Assembly: GCF_001701025.1 (NCBI RefSeq)
Contig: NZ_CP016793.1
Location: forward strand, 6,758,001-6,822,000
DNA: 64,000 nucleotides
From: Lentzea guizhouensis
GTDB taxonomy: Bacteria; Actinomycetota; Actinomycetes; Mycobacteriales; Pseudonocardiaceae
Reading direction: 5' to 3'
Shown here: one piece after another, positions 6,710 to 16,720 of the stretch
How the letters are laid out: each line of letters starts with the position of its first letter
How positions within the stretch are numbered: position 1 is the stretch's first letter
Made by a program: the position numbers and the translations under genes
The notes under the pieces: model-generated
Told to the model about the DNA's origin: nothing
The model's input: the letters and a program-made list of their open reading frames with translations, nothing else
The model's database searches: none

Positions 6710-9700
6710 TCAAGATCCGCAGAGCGGCGTGCGGTCGATGTCGGGGAAGTGGCGGTCCCAGTCCTGCTGCGTCAGCTCCGGTGCCGCTGTCGCGCAGACC
6801 CGTTGTGCCGCATGCTCTTCATCGGCTTCCCACGCCCGGACGGTGTGGTCGCCGCTCGCGCTGAGCAACGTGTGCGCGTCCACGTAGGCCAGCCCGTACA
6901 CCCGTTCGCCGTGACCGCTGAGCACCGCCGCGGACGTGTGGTCGGACAGGCGCCACAACCGCACGTCGTGGTCGGCGCTCGCACTGGCCAGCGTCCGGCC
7001 GTCGGGGGAGAACGCGACGGCGTGCACGGTGTCGGTGTGCCCGGTCAGCTCGGCCGTGCGCGCGCCGGTCGCGGAGTCCCAGACGCGCACGGCGAAGTCG
7101 GCGGTGCCGGTGGCCAGCCTGGTGCCGTCCTGGCTGAACGCGACCGCCTTCACCACGTGCTCCTGGCCGGGCAGGTGGGTGACGACCTGGCGCCGTTCGA
7201 CGTCCCAGATCCGCACACCGAAGTCGTCACCGCCGCTCGCGAGCCGGCGGCTGTCGGGGCTGAAGGCCAGCGCCTGCACCGATCCCGCGTGCCCGGACAG
7301 GGTGCCGAGCGACGCGCCGGTCGCGGTGTCCCACAGCACGACCGCCCGGTCGGTGCTGCCGGTCGCGAGCACCCGGCCGTCCGGGCTGACGGCCATGGCG
7401 TTCACCGCGTCCGCGTGCCCGGCGAGCGGCGGCAGCGGTTCCGGTTGGCGCGGATCGGCGATGTCCCAGCGGTGCACCAGGTGGTCGGCGCTGGCGGCGT
7501 AGAGGGTGCGGCGGTCGGGGGAGAACGCGACCGAGTTGACCGCGTCGGCCGGGCCGGTGAGCACGGCGGTGGTGTCGCCGTTCTCCAGCAACCGCACCGT
7601 CCGGTCGTAGCCGCCGGACGCGACGAGGGTGCCGGAGGCAGCGACGGAGTACACGGAGTCCGTGTGGCTCAACGACATCGGCAGGTCCCACAGCCGGACG
7701 GTGTGGTCGTCGCTCGCGGTCACCAGGGTGTCGCCCGCGAACACCGCGCCGACGACGGGGCCGGTGTGGCCCGTCAGCACCAGCGGGTCGCCGGGGTGGG
7801 CCAGGTCCCACACGCGGACCGTGCGGTCGACGCTCGTGCTCGCGAGCCGGCCGGACCGGTCGAAGGCCAGGCCGCGCAGGGCGTCCGTGTGCCCGGTGAG
7901 GACGCGCGACCCGCCGTCGGTGTGCCAGACCCGGATCGTGCGGTCCTGGCCGGCGGTCGCCACCTGTGTGCCGTCGGGGCTGACCGCGATCGCGTGGACC
8001 GGACCGGCGTGGCCGGTGAGCGGCTGGGAGGTCTTCGCGGCGAGGTCCCACAGCAGGGTCGAGCCGTCCCACGAGCCGGTCGCGAGGTGCGTGTCGCTCG
8101 TCGCGAGCGCGATCACGGGTGCGGAGTGCGGGAACACGGCGATCTCCCGCGGCTGGCGCACGTCGGTGAGGTCCCAGAGCCGGGCTGTCTTGTCGCTGCC
8201 CGCGGTGGCGAGCAGGCGGTCGTCCTGGCTGAACGCGACCGCGTTGACGGTGTCGGTGTGCCCGGTGAGGGTGGCGAGGACCGTGCCGGTAGTGGTGTCC
8301 CACAGACGTGCGGTGCGGTCCCATCCGGCCGTGGCGAGCACGCTGCCGCTGGAGTTGAACGCGAGGTGCGCGACGTTGTTGGTGTGGGCGGTCAGCGTCC
8401 GCAGTTCGCGGGGGTGGTGCGGGTCGGCGATGTCGACGTGCCGGACCGTGCGGTCGTGGCTCGCGCTGGCCAGCAGTTTCCTGGACGCGTTGTGCGCCAC
8501 CGCGTTGACGTTGTCGGTGTGGCCGGTGAGCCGGGTGGCGTAGGACGGCGTGAACGAGCCGAGCACCGCGCTGCGGGCCTCGGTCGTGGGGGAGAGGCGG
8601 AACGCGGCGAGCGCGAGCTGGGCGGCGACCGCGGGGTCGGTGCCGCGCAACCGCTCCGCGTCCTGCGCGACCTTCTGGGAGAGCGCGCTGTTGCGTTGCC
8701 GGGTGGCCTCGGACCCGGCGGTGACGGCCGCGATGGTGACGGCGGTCGTGGCCACGAGCAGCACCGAGAGCGCGGCGGTGAGCACGCCGAGTCTTCGCTT
8801 CGCCCGCTTGGCCTTCGCGAGCTCGGCGGACTCCGCGGTGAGGCTCGCGGTGAGGAAGTCGCGCTCGCGGGCGGTCAGCGGGTGCGGCGGCCGGTCGAGC
8901 CACGGGCGGAACGACGCGAGCCGCGCACCGCGCAGCGCCGGGATCGCGGTCGAGCGACTCCCAGACGCCGGCCGACTCGGTGAGGTCGCGGTGGGCGCGC
9001 AGGCCGTCGCGGTCGGCGGCGAGCCACTCGCGCAGCCGCGGCCAGCAGCGCAGCAACGCCTCGTGGGTGATCTCCACCCGGTCGCGGCCGAGCGTGACCA
9101 GCCGGTGCGCGGTGAACGCCTCCAGCACGAGCGCGGTGTCGGGTTCGTCGTCGAGCTCGTCGCGGGCGAGCGTGCGCTTGGTGTCCTCGGTGCCGTCGCT
9201 GACCGCGGTGAGCCGGGTGAACAACGACCGCGCGCGTTCCCGTTGAGGTTCGGTCAACTCGGCGTAGACCGACTCGGCCGTCCGGCTCAACGCGCCCTCG
9301 AACCCACCGGCCGCGCGGAAGCCCTGCAGCGTCAACGTGTTGCCCTTGCGGCGGTGCCACGTCTCCAGCAGCGCGTGCGACAGCAACGGCAGCGCACCTG
9401 CCCGGTCGACGCCGTTCGCGACCAGCTCGGCCACCAGCGCGGTCTCGACGGCGTACCCGATCCGCCGCGCCGGCTGGATGATCGCGGCGCGCAGCTCGTC
9501 GGTGCTCATCGGCCCGACCGTGACCTGACCGGCGCCCATCGCCTCGACCAGCACCGGGAAGTCCGTGCAGTGGCCGTAGAAGTCGGCGCGCACACCCAGC
9601 ACGACCCGGTGCGAGGTGACCTGCTCGACGAACCGGCGGCGCGTCTCGCGGTCGTCGCAGAGGGTGAAGACCTCCTCGAACTGGTCGACGACGAGGACGG

Positions 9701-10235
9701 CGTGCTCGGTCGCGTGCTCCCGGTACTCGTCGAGCGGGCGGGCACCCGGCGTGAACAGCACGGCGTTGTCCAGGCGCGGCAGCAGACCGGCCCGCAGCAG
9801 GGACGACTTGCCCGCGCCCGAAGCACCGACGACCACGACGACGCGCTGGTCCTTGGTGCGTTCGGCGAGCTGGTCGACGAGCCGGTCACGGCCGAAGAAG
9901 CGTTCGGCGTCCTCCGGCTGGAACGCAGACAGGCCCGCGTACGGCGCCTTGGTGTCGTCCTGCGCGGGCTGCTCGGCGGAGGAAGCTTCCTGCCAGCGGC
10001 GTTCCCACTCGCTCTCGTTGCCACCGCACGCCCGCACGTACGCCAGCGCGACCTGCAACGTCGGCAGCTTGCGCCCGGCGGCGGCCTGCGACAGAGCGGC
10101 CTCCGAGTAGTGCGTCAGCGCGCTGAGCTCGCGGTAGGTCGGGCTGCCCGCCCGCTCCCGCAACGCCCTCAGCTCCCGCGCGAACCCCAGCACCGCGCTG
10201 TCGCCCGCGTCGAGCGGACGTTCCCTGCGTGGCAT
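6710..10235 (-). CDS. XRE-HTH, nSTAND1 NTPase and WD40-repeat protein (one frameshift)
   Basis: About 1,175 residues if one indel near 8945 is repaired. An HTH (PTYRELSALTHYSEAALSQAAAGRKLP, about residues 31-57) is followed by a STAND ATPase with Walker A GASGAGKSSLLRA and Walker B VLVVDQFEEVF, a TM-like stretch LTAALSVLLVATTAVTIAAV, and about 13 WD40 blades of the LTGHTDTVNAVAFS type to the C-terminus. The N-terminal frame reads LTESAGVWESLDRD, then leaves frame, and PALRGARLASFRPWLDRPPHP continues it. GAGGGG upstream supports the ATG at 10235. Such proteins are inferred signal-sensing or conflict switches. No partner effector is adjacent. Confidence 0.85.
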
Positions 10236-10304
10236 CCCCGCTTCCCCTCTCGCGTCGGGGGCCAAGGTAGCCGGAACCGCTCACGCGCGGATCACTCCGC
10301 CATC

Positions 10305-11426
10305 TCAACCGCAGAACCGGGTGGTCGTCCTGGTGAGCACGTCGGTGAGCCGGTCGAGCGAGGCGAGGTCGACGTACTCGGTCGCGGCGTGCGCGCCCGC
10401 ACCGTCCACTCCGAACAGCAGGCACGGGATCCCGGCCTGGTCGAGCAGGGCGCAGTCGGTCCAGAACGGTTCCGCGCGGACGACCGGCGGCTCGCCGAGG
10501 CTGTCGACGAGCGTGCGGACGATGCGCGCGTCGGGATCGGCCTCGAACGGGTCGCGGGCGAGGCCGCGGTGCAGCCGGTAGCGGAAGTCGGGCACAGTGC
10601 GGGTGAGGTGGTCGAGGATGTCCGTGAGCTCCTTCGTGGTGCTGTCGGGCGTCTCGCCGGGGACCGTGCGGCGTTCCAGGGTGATCCGGCACCGCGCCGG
10701 GTAGGTGGACGCCTCCTCGCCGCCGGTGATCATCGAGGCGTGCACGGTTCCGCCGCCCAGCAACGGGTGCTGCGGCCCGGTGGCGAGGCGGTGCCCGAGC
10801 TCCTCCAGCGCGACCAGGAAGTGGCCGGCCTTGGTGATCGCGTCGATGCCGAGATCGGGGCGTGAGCCGTGGGCGGCGCGCCCTTCGACCGTGACCTCGA
10901 ACCACACGAAACCCTTGTGCGCCAGCGTGACTTCGAGGTGGCTCGGTTCGGTGACGATCGCGGCGTCGGCTCGGAAGTGCTTGAGGACCTCCGCGGTGCC
11001 CGTGCTGCCGTGTTCCTCGTCCGCCACGCACGCCACGATGATGTCGCCGCGAAGGGGGTGTTGCTTGGCCCTCGCGGCGGCGACCATCATGGCCGCGATG
11101 CCGCCCTTCATGTCGAACGTGCCGCGCCCGAACATCTTGCCGTCGCGGACCTCCGGCTTGAGCGGGTCGCCGTCGTAGCCCGCGAGGCCGACCGTGTCGA
11201 CGTGGCCGTTCAGCATCAGGCTGCTGCCGCCGCCGGTGCCCCTCGCCGTGGCGACCACCGAGGGCCTGCCGGGGCGTTCTTCCAGGCGGCGGGTCTCGAA
11301 GCCGTTGGCCGCGAACCAGCCGGTGCAGAAGTCGACGACGGCGGACTCACCGTTGCCGCCGGGGACGAGGTCCGGGTTGACCGAGTCGATCGCGACGAGG
11401 TCGGCCAGCAGGTCGCGCGGGTTCAC
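10305..11426 (-). CDS. M20 metallopeptidase (ArgE/DapE/ACY1 family)
   Basis: 373 residues. Dinuclear zinc-site motifs are in order: NGHVDTVG (H-x-D), GRGTFDMKGG (bridging Asp), ADEEHGSTG (general base Glu and ligand), and FGVDGAGAHAATEYV near the C-terminus (last His). It is an amidohydrolase or peptidase acting on an N-acyl or dipeptide substrate in the cytoplasm. The GTG at 11426 overlaps the stop of the upstream PLP lyase (GTGA) and is preceded by GAGGAG, so the two form an operon. Pairing with a diaminopropionate lyase-like enzyme suggests catabolism of an unusual amino acid or peptide, but the substrate is not evident. Confidence 0.85.
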   Translation of the reverse strand: MNPRDLLADLVAIDSVNPDLVPGGNGESAVVDFCTGWFAANGFETRRLEERPGRPSVVATARGTGGGSSLMLNGHVDTVGLAGYDGDPLKPEVRDGKMFGRGTFDMKGGIAAMMVAAARAKQHPLRGDIIVACVADEEHGSTGTAEVLKHFRADAAIVTEPSHLEVTLAHKGFVWFEVTVEGRAAHGSRPDLGIDAITKAGHFLVALEELGHRLATGPQHPLLGGGTVHASMITGGEEASTYPARCRITLERRTVPGETPDSTTKELTDILDHLTRTVPDFRYRLHRGLARDPFEADPDARIVRTLVDSLGEPPVVRAEPFWTDCALLDQAGIPCLLFGVDGAGAHAATEYVDLASLDRLTDVLTRTTTRFCG

Positions 11427-12430
11427 GCTGCTCCTCGCGGGTTGGCGGTGCGGCCTTCGGTGCTGAGCAGGACGACCACGGAGGTCTCGTCGAGGCCGAG
11501 CTCCGCGCGTGGAGCCGCCCTGAGCCCGGCGAGCGGCGCGGCCCCGCACGGTCCGGAGTGGACGTCGTGAGCGTGCAGATCCGCTGCGGCCCTGGCACAT
11601 TCCTCGTCGGTGACGGTGATCGCCGCGTCCAGGCCGTTGTGCAGGAACGGCCACGCGGTGCCGGACGGCGTGCCGCAGTTCAACCCGGCCATGATCGTAT
11701 CGGTGGTGCCGATGGTGACCGGCGCGCCGTTGAGCAGGCTCGCCGTCACGCAGGCGGCGTTCTCCGGTTCGACCGCGAGGATCCGGGGCGTGGCCGTGGA
11801 GCTGCGGTAGTGCGTGATCACCGCCTGCGCCAGCGACCCCACCCCGACCGGCACGACAACCAGGTCAGGCGCCTGCCCGAGCTGCTCGTCGACCTCCGCG
11901 CACAGCGTCGCGTACCCCTCGACGATCCACCCCGGCACCTCCTCGTAACCGGGCCACCCCATGTCCTGCACCAGCACGCCGTCAGCGCCGGCAGCAGCCT
12001 TGACGGCATCGTCGTACGACCCCCGCACGGTGCTCACCCGCGCACCTTCCGCCGCAATCGCCGCCCTGACCTCCGGGTGCACGTGCTCCGGCACGAACAC
12101 GTGCGCCCGCTGCCCGTTCAACCGCGCCATCCTCGCCACCGCCCGCCCGTAGTTGCCGTCGGTCGCCGTCACGAGCGTCGCCGGCCCGGCGTGCCGCTGC
12201 AGCACGCGGTGCACCGCCCACGACGCCCCGAGCGCCTTGAACGCCGGCAACCCCAACCGCTCCGACTCGTCCTTGACGAGCAACCTGCCGATGTTGGCCT
12301 CGGCGGCGAGCTCCGGCAGCTCCGTGAGCGGAGTGGGCGCGTACCCCGGAAGGCCCGCGTGGAAGTCCCGCACCTCCCGCGGGGCCGGCGAGCACCGCCA
12401 CCGCTGCGCACCTGGTCGCGTGAACCACAT
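11423..12430 (-). CDS. Diaminopropionate ammonia-lyase-like PLP enzyme
   Basis: 335 residues. KDESERLGLPAFKALGASWA carries the PLP Schiff-base lysine in the context typical of 2,3-diaminopropionate ammonia-lyase (fold-type II). TATDGNYGRAVA and the cofactor phosphate-binding loop VPVGVGSLAQAV follow. DAPAL releases two ammonia molecules and pyruvate from diaminopropionate; related enzymes use serine or threonine. Two adjacent ATGs (12433, 12430) exist, and GGAG fits the inner one better. It is followed with a 4-nt overlap by the M20 peptidase gene. It is slightly shorter than E. coli YgeX (398 aa), lacking some N-terminal residues, so exact specificity is uncertain. Confidence 0.78.
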   Translation of the reverse strand: MWFTRPGAQRWRCSPAPREVRDFHAGLPGYAPTPLTELPELAAEANIGRLLVKDESERLGLPAFKALGASWAVHRVLQRHAGPATLVTATDGNYGRAVARMARLNGQRAHVFVPEHVHPEVRAAIAAEGARVSTVRGSYDDAVKAAAGADGVLVQDMGWPGYEEVPGWIVEGYATLCAEVDEQLGQAPDLVVVPVGVGSLAQAVITHYRSSTATPRILAVEPENAACVTASLLNGAPVTIGTTDTIMAGLNCGTPSGTAWPFLHNGLDAAITVTDEECARAAADLHAHDVHSGPCGAAPLAGLRAAPRAELGLDETSVVVLLSTEGRTANPRGAA

Positions 12431-12550
12431 CATCGCTCCAGCCTGGGCTGGTCCGCGATCGCCGGTCCAGCGCATGTTCGCGACGCTTACTCGTCGGCTT
12501 TGCCGATCGTTCCTCCACTAGGCTGGCGCTGGCCGGGGAGGAGGTGTGCC

Positions 12551-12781
12551 GTGTCGGACGAGGAACTGATCGTCGAGTTCGCCCTGACCCGCCTCGACCA
12601 CCCCGGCCTGGACCTGGAGGAGGTCGCCGCCCTGGTGGTCCGCCGGGTGGGCCCCGACCGCATGCTGGAGTTCGCCGGGCAGACGCTCGCGCACCGGGAC
12701 GAGCTGCGCGGGGCGGTGTTCCCGGCTGCCGTGGAGCACGTGCTGCGGGTGGTGCTGACGTTGCGCGGCCCACGGGACTAG
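12551..12781 (+). CDS. Small acidic hypothetical protein
   Basis: 76 residues, VSDEELIVEFALTRLDHPGL to TLRGPRD. It looks like a compact helical protein (alternating Leu/Val/Ala with Asp/Glu). I do not recognise a family. A strong GGGGAGGAGG lies 8 nt before the GTG, which is the main evidence that it is real. It is divergent from the PLP lyase and is followed by a C-rich tract of no apparent coding sense. No membrane segment or catalytic motif is visible. Confidence 0.55.
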   Translation: MSDEELIVEFALTRLDHPGLDLEEVAALVVRRVGPDRMLEFAGQTLAHRDELRGAVFPAAVEHVLRVVLTLRGPRD

Positions 12782-13446
12782 GCGACACCGCCACCACCGC
12801 ACGCCGCGCTGCCGCGCAACGCCGCGCGCCGCACGCCGCGCTGCCGCGCAACGCCGCGCTGCCACCACCGCCACCACGCGCACCGCGCCACGCCACCGTC
12901 GTCCCGTGCCGCCGCGTGCCGCCGCCGCTGCTCCCACCGCGCCGCCAACTACCGCCGCCGTCGGGCTACCCGGTTCCCACCCGCGCGTGCCGCTGCCGGG
13001 CTGCCACCGCGGCCGCCACCTCCGCAGCCGCCGTTGCAGCCGCGGCCTCTGCGGACGCAGCCGTGTCTCCCGCCGCATCGCTGCCACGCCACGGCCACGC
13101 CACCTCCCACCCCGCCGGCCTACCCGGCCGCAGCCGTGTTCCCCGCCGCGCCACCGCGGCCGCTCACCCGCGCCGCGCCCTCGCAGCCGCGCCCGCCCGC
13201 CACGCCACCGCCGCTCGGCCGCCACCACCGCCGCACCGCCACCACCGCCGCACCGCCACCGCCGCACCGCCACCGCCTACGGCCGCGGCGCCTTCCGCCG
13301 CCCGCGCCTCCACCGCGCCGTGGCTTCGCCCCACGCTCGCCCTCCACCGGCCCGACCACGCTCCGAACAGGACTCAAGTACGCCTCAAGGGGGACTCGAC
13401 CAGGAGCGGGGCGTTTTTGTCGGTGGTGCCGGGTAACGTCCCACCC
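12782..13446. repeat. 665-bp C-rich low-complexity tract with direct and tandem repeats
   Basis: The plus strand is dominated by CCG, CCAC and CGC words. A 31-bp unit occurs perfectly twice at 12797-12827 and 12829-12859. A 17-bp unit, ACCGCCGCACCGCCACC, is tandem at 13227-13243 and 13244-13260, with a third copy lacking three bases up to 13274. All six frames give Pro/Ala/Arg/His-rich translations without a recognisable domain, although a decayed Pro-rich protein (pieces such as PPPSGYPVP and PPAYPAAAVFPAAPP in different frames) is possible. The last bases before 13447 must contain the ligA promoter. No terminator or RNA gene is seen. Confidence 0.7.
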
Positions 13447-15438
13447 ATGAACGCTGGGGACCGGATTCAGGAGCTCGCCGCCCGCCTCTTCGAGCTGCGC
13501 GACGCGTACTACCAGGGCGCGCCGTTGGTGGCCGACGCGGAGTACGACGCGCTGGAGGACGAGTTCCGGGGTCTGCTCGCGGAGCACCCGGAGCTGACGC
13601 CGGCGGACAACCCCCTGGACTCGGTCGGCGCGCCCGCGGTGCTGCACGCGCCGGTGCGGCATTCGCGGCCGATGTTGTCGTTGGAGAAGGCGAACAAGCC
13701 GGAGCAGGTCGAGGCGTTCTTCGCGCGGTTCCCCGGGCAGCCGGTGGTGGTGATGCCGAAGCTCGACGGGCTGTCGCTGGCGCTGGTGTACGAGAACGGG
13801 CGGCTGGCGCGGGCGGTCACGCGGGGTGACGGCACGACGGGTGACGACGTCACCTACCTGACGCGGGCGCTGGCCGACGGTGTGCCCGACCGGGTGGACG
13901 CGCCGGGGCGGGTCGAGGTGCGCGGCGAGTGCGTGATGTTGCGTTCGACGTTCGACGCGTACAACAAGAAGAACCCGGACAAGCCGTTGATCAACCCGCG
14001 CAACGCGGCGGCGGGCACGTTGCGCGCCAAGGACCCCAAGGCCGTTGAGGGCAGGCGGATGCAGTTCTTCGCCTTCGACCTCACGACCGAGCCGGAGAGC
14101 GCGGACTCCGATTTGGACGCCGGTCTGCGCAAGCTCGGCTTCAGCGTGGCCGAGATGCGGCACTGCAAGGCCGCGGAGGAGGCGCAGAAGGTCATCGAGT
14201 CGATCGAGGAGCAGCGCAACTCGCTCGACTACGACCTCGACGGCGCTGTGCTGCGCCTGGCCGACCGCGACGCGTTCGCCGCCGCCGGCACCCGGTCGAG
14301 CTCGCCGCGCGGTGCGATCGCCTACAAGTTCGCCGCCGAGGAGAAGACGACGGTGCTCGCCGACGTCGTCTGGGACGTCGGCAAGACCGGCAAGATCGCC
14401 CCCGTCGCCTGGCTGGAGCCGGTGTTCGTCGGCGGCACCACCGTCACCCGCGCGACCCTGGCGAACCAGGAGGTCATCCGCGCGCGCAACATCAAGATCG
14501 GCGACACGGTCCTGATCCGCCGCGCGGGCGATGTGATCCCGTTCGTGGCGGGCGTGCTCGACGCCTCGAAGCGCACCGGCGAGGAGCGCGAGATCGTGCC
14601 CCCGGCCGAGTGCCCCTCGTGCGCGCAACCGCTGACCGAGCAGGGCAACAGCCGCGAGCTGTTCTGCACGAACTCGGCGTGTCCCGCGCAGACCGTGCGC
14701 CGCCTCATCCACTGGTCGTCCCGCGCCGCCGCCGACATCGACGCCATCGGCCAGGTCTGGATCGAGCGCCTCGCCGAGACCGGCGATCTGGTGAACCCGT
14801 CCGACTTCTACACCCTCACCAAGGAACGCCTGCTGGAGTTCGACCGCGTCGGCGAGGTCTCCGCGACCCGCATGATCGAGTCCATCGACCGCAGCCGCGC
14901 CGTGGGCCTGCGCCGCGCCCTCATCGGCCTCGCCATCCCGATGGCCTCCGAAGGCACCGCCGCCCGCCTCTGCCGCGCCGGCTTCGGCTCCCTGGAAGAG
15001 GTCGCCGACGCGGGCGTCGAGGCCCTGGTGGCCGTCGACGACATCGGCGCCAAGGTCGCCGAGTCCCTCACCCAGCACCTCACCCGCCTGCGCCCCGAGA
15101 TCGAACGCCTCCGCGCCCGCGGCGTGAACCTCGACGTCCGCGACGAGGACCTCCCGCCCGTCGTCGCCGCCGGCGCCCCGCTCGAGGGCAAGTCGGTCGT
15201 CATCACCGGCTCCATCAGCGACCCCCGCTCCGGCGAGAAGGTCGCCCGCCCCACCTTCCAGCGCATGTGCGAGAAGGCGGGCGCCACCGCCGCCTCCTCG
15301 GTCTCGGCGAGCACCGACATGCTCATCACGGGCGCGGACGTCGGCGCGAGCAAGCTGACGAAGGCCGAGAAGCTCGGCGTCGAGGTCGTGGACCAGGGGG
15401 AGATCTGGGCGAAGCTGATCGCCGCGGGCATCGCCTGA
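13447..15438 (+). CDS. ligA: NAD-dependent DNA ligase (LigA family, divergent)
   Basis: 663 residues. It seals nicks using NAD. Domain order: NAD-binding Ia region (LRDAYYQGAPLVADAEYDALEDEF), nucleotidyltransferase with adenylated lysine in MPKLDGLSLAL, TRGDGTTGDDVT, OB-fold, a four-Cys zinc finger (CPSCAQPL...CTNSACPAQT), helix-hairpin-helix repeats (IGLAIPMASEGTAARL, VDDIGAKVAESL) and a C-terminal BRCT domain (LEGKSVVITGSI). Several stretches (NPRNAAAGTLRAKDPKAVEG) differ from the usual actinobacterial housekeeping LigA consensus as I recall it, so this may be a second ligase rather than the essential one. The frame stays open upstream, but ATG 13447 begins the conserved domain. Confidence 0.9.
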   Translation: MNAGDRIQELAARLFELRDAYYQGAPLVADAEYDALEDEFRGLLAEHPELTPADNPLDSVGAPAVLHAPVRHSRPMLSLEKANKPEQVEAFFARFPGQPVVVMPKLDGLSLALVYENGRLARAVTRGDGTTGDDVTYLTRALADGVPDRVDAPGRVEVRGECVMLRSTFDAYNKKNPDKPLINPRNAAAGTLRAKDPKAVEGRRMQFFAFDLTTEPESADSDLDAGLRKLGFSVAEMRHCKAAEEAQKVIESIEEQRNSLDYDLDGAVLRLADRDAFAAAGTRSSSPRGAIAYKFAAEEKTTVLADVVWDVGKTGKIAPVAWLEPVFVGGTTVTRATLANQEVIRARNIKIGDTVLIRRAGDVIPFVAGVLDASKRTGEEREIVPPAECPSCAQPLTEQGNSRELFCTNSACPAQTVRRLIHWSSRAAADIDAIGQVWIERLAETGDLVNPSDFYTLTKERLLEFDRVGEVSATRMIESIDRSRAVGLRRALIGLAIPMASEGTAARLCRAGFGSLEEVADAGVEALVAVDDIGAKVAESLTQHLTRLRPEIERLRARGVNLDVRDEDLPPVVAAGAPLEGKSVVITGSISDPRSGEKVARPTFQRMCEKAGATAASSVSASTDMLITGADVGASKLTKAEKLGVEVVDQGEIWAKLIAAGIA

Positions 15439-15498
15439 GGTGACGCGGTCGCGGTCCGCTCCTGCACCATGGACCGCAGTCGAGCCGCAGGAGACGTG

Positions 15499-16713
15499 AT
15501 GATCCCGCATTCCGCCACCCTGGCCGTCAACGAGAAGATCAACGCCCGGCGCGCCGCCGGGCGACCGGTGCTCCACCTCGGGTTCGGCGAGGCGGGCCTG
15601 CCCGTGCTGCCCGCGGTCGCCGACGCACTCACCGCGGCCGCCGCTGAGAACGGCTACGGGCCCGTCGCCGGCTCCCAGCGCGCCCGCGAAGCAGCCGCCG
15701 GATACCTGACCCGGCGCGACCTGCCCACCGACCCCGGCCAGATCGTGTTCGCACCCGGCAGCAAGCCGTTGCTCTACGCCGTGCTCACCGCGCTGCCCGG
15801 CGATGTCGTGCTGCCCGTGCCGTCGTGGGTTTCCTATGCCGCGCAAGCACAACTCGCCGGCAAGCGGGTGATCGGCGTGCCGGTACCCGTGCAGTCCGGT
15901 GGCGTGCCGGACCCGGACCTGCTCGAACCGGCGCTGCGTGAAGCCCGTGCGAGCGGAGCCGACCCGCGGGTGCTCGTCGTCACCCTCCCGGACAACCCCA
16001 CCGGCACCTGCGGGAGCGCCGACCTGGTGCACCGCGTCTGCGAGCTGGCCGACCGGCACGGGCTCACCATCCTGTCCGACGAGATCTACCGCGATCTCAC
16101 CTTCGACCCGGCCCGGCACGTCAGTCCGGCGAGGTTCCTGCCGGAGCGCACGGTCGTGACCGGCGGACCGAGCAAGAGCATGGCCCTGGGCGGCTGGCGG
16201 ATCGGCTTCGCGCGCATCGCCGACGCCGGGCTGCGCCAGGACGTCACCGGCATCGCCGGCGCGGTCTGGTCCAGCCTCGCCGCGCCGATGCAGGCGGCGG
16301 CCGCCCACGTGCTCGACGAGCCGCAGGAGGTCCGCGACCACCTCGGCGCGAGCCGCCGCCTGCACGCCGCGGTGTTGCGGGCGACCCACGAGATCTTCAC
16401 GGCGGCCGGAGCGCGGTGCCGTGCGCCGGAGGCGGGGTTCTACCTCTACCCGGACCTGGAACCGCTGGGGTTGGCGGAGAAGACCGGGGTCGAGCTGTCC
16501 GGGAGGTTGCTCGACGAGCACGACATCGGTGTCCTGGCTGGGGAGCACTTCGGTGACGACCCGGCGGCACTGCGGTTCCGCGTCGCCACGAGCCTGCTCT
16601 ACGGGTCCACTGTGGACGAGCGGTGGGAGGCGTTGCGCAGTGCCGATCCGGTGCGGCTGCCGTGGATCGCGGCGAGCCTCGACCAGCTCAGGACCGCGCT
16701 CGCCGCGCTGTGA
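15499..16713 (+). CDS. Class I/II PLP aminotransferase
   Basis: 404 residues from MIPHSATLAVNEKI. AGGAG at 15489-15493 favours this ATG over the in-frame one at 15469. It has the fold-type I aminotransferase motifs NGYGPVAGSQRAREA, LPDNPTGTCGS (substrate-carboxylate and PLP region), LSDEIYRDLTF, and TGGPSKSMALGGWRIGF, which carries the PLP lysine (PSKS) and phosphate-binding arginine. It is most like aspartate/aromatic aminotransferases; the amino-acid substrate is not predicted from sequence. It stands alone and converges on the two-component genes with only 7 bp between stops. Confidence 0.85.
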   Translation: MIPHSATLAVNEKINARRAAGRPVLHLGFGEAGLPVLPAVADALTAAAAENGYGPVAGSQRAREAAAGYLTRRDLPTDPGQIVFAPGSKPLLYAVLTALPGDVVLPVPSWVSYAAQAQLAGKRVIGVPVPVQSGGVPDPDLLEPALREARASGADPRVLVVTLPDNPTGTCGSADLVHRVCELADRHGLTILSDEIYRDLTFDPARHVSPARFLPERTVVTGGPSKSMALGGWRIGFARIADAGLRQDVTGIAGAVWSSLAAPMQAAAAHVLDEPQEVRDHLGASRRLHAAVLRATHEIFTAAGARCRAPEAGFYLYPDLEPLGLAEKTGVELSGRLLDEHDIGVLAGEHFGDDPAALRFRVATSLLYGSTVDERWEALRSADPVRLPWIAASLDQLRTALAAL

Positions 16714-16720
16714 GAAACGA

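Noticed and set aside
12544..13446. Possible 300-residue N-terminal extension of LigA
   Set aside because: The frame is open only because the region is C-rich; the conserved ligase domain starts at ATG 13447 and the extension is Arg/Pro/Ala nonsense.
13120..16548. 1,142-residue reverse-strand open frame over ligA and the aminotransferase
   Set aside because: Antisense of two clear genes; no recognisable protein sequence.
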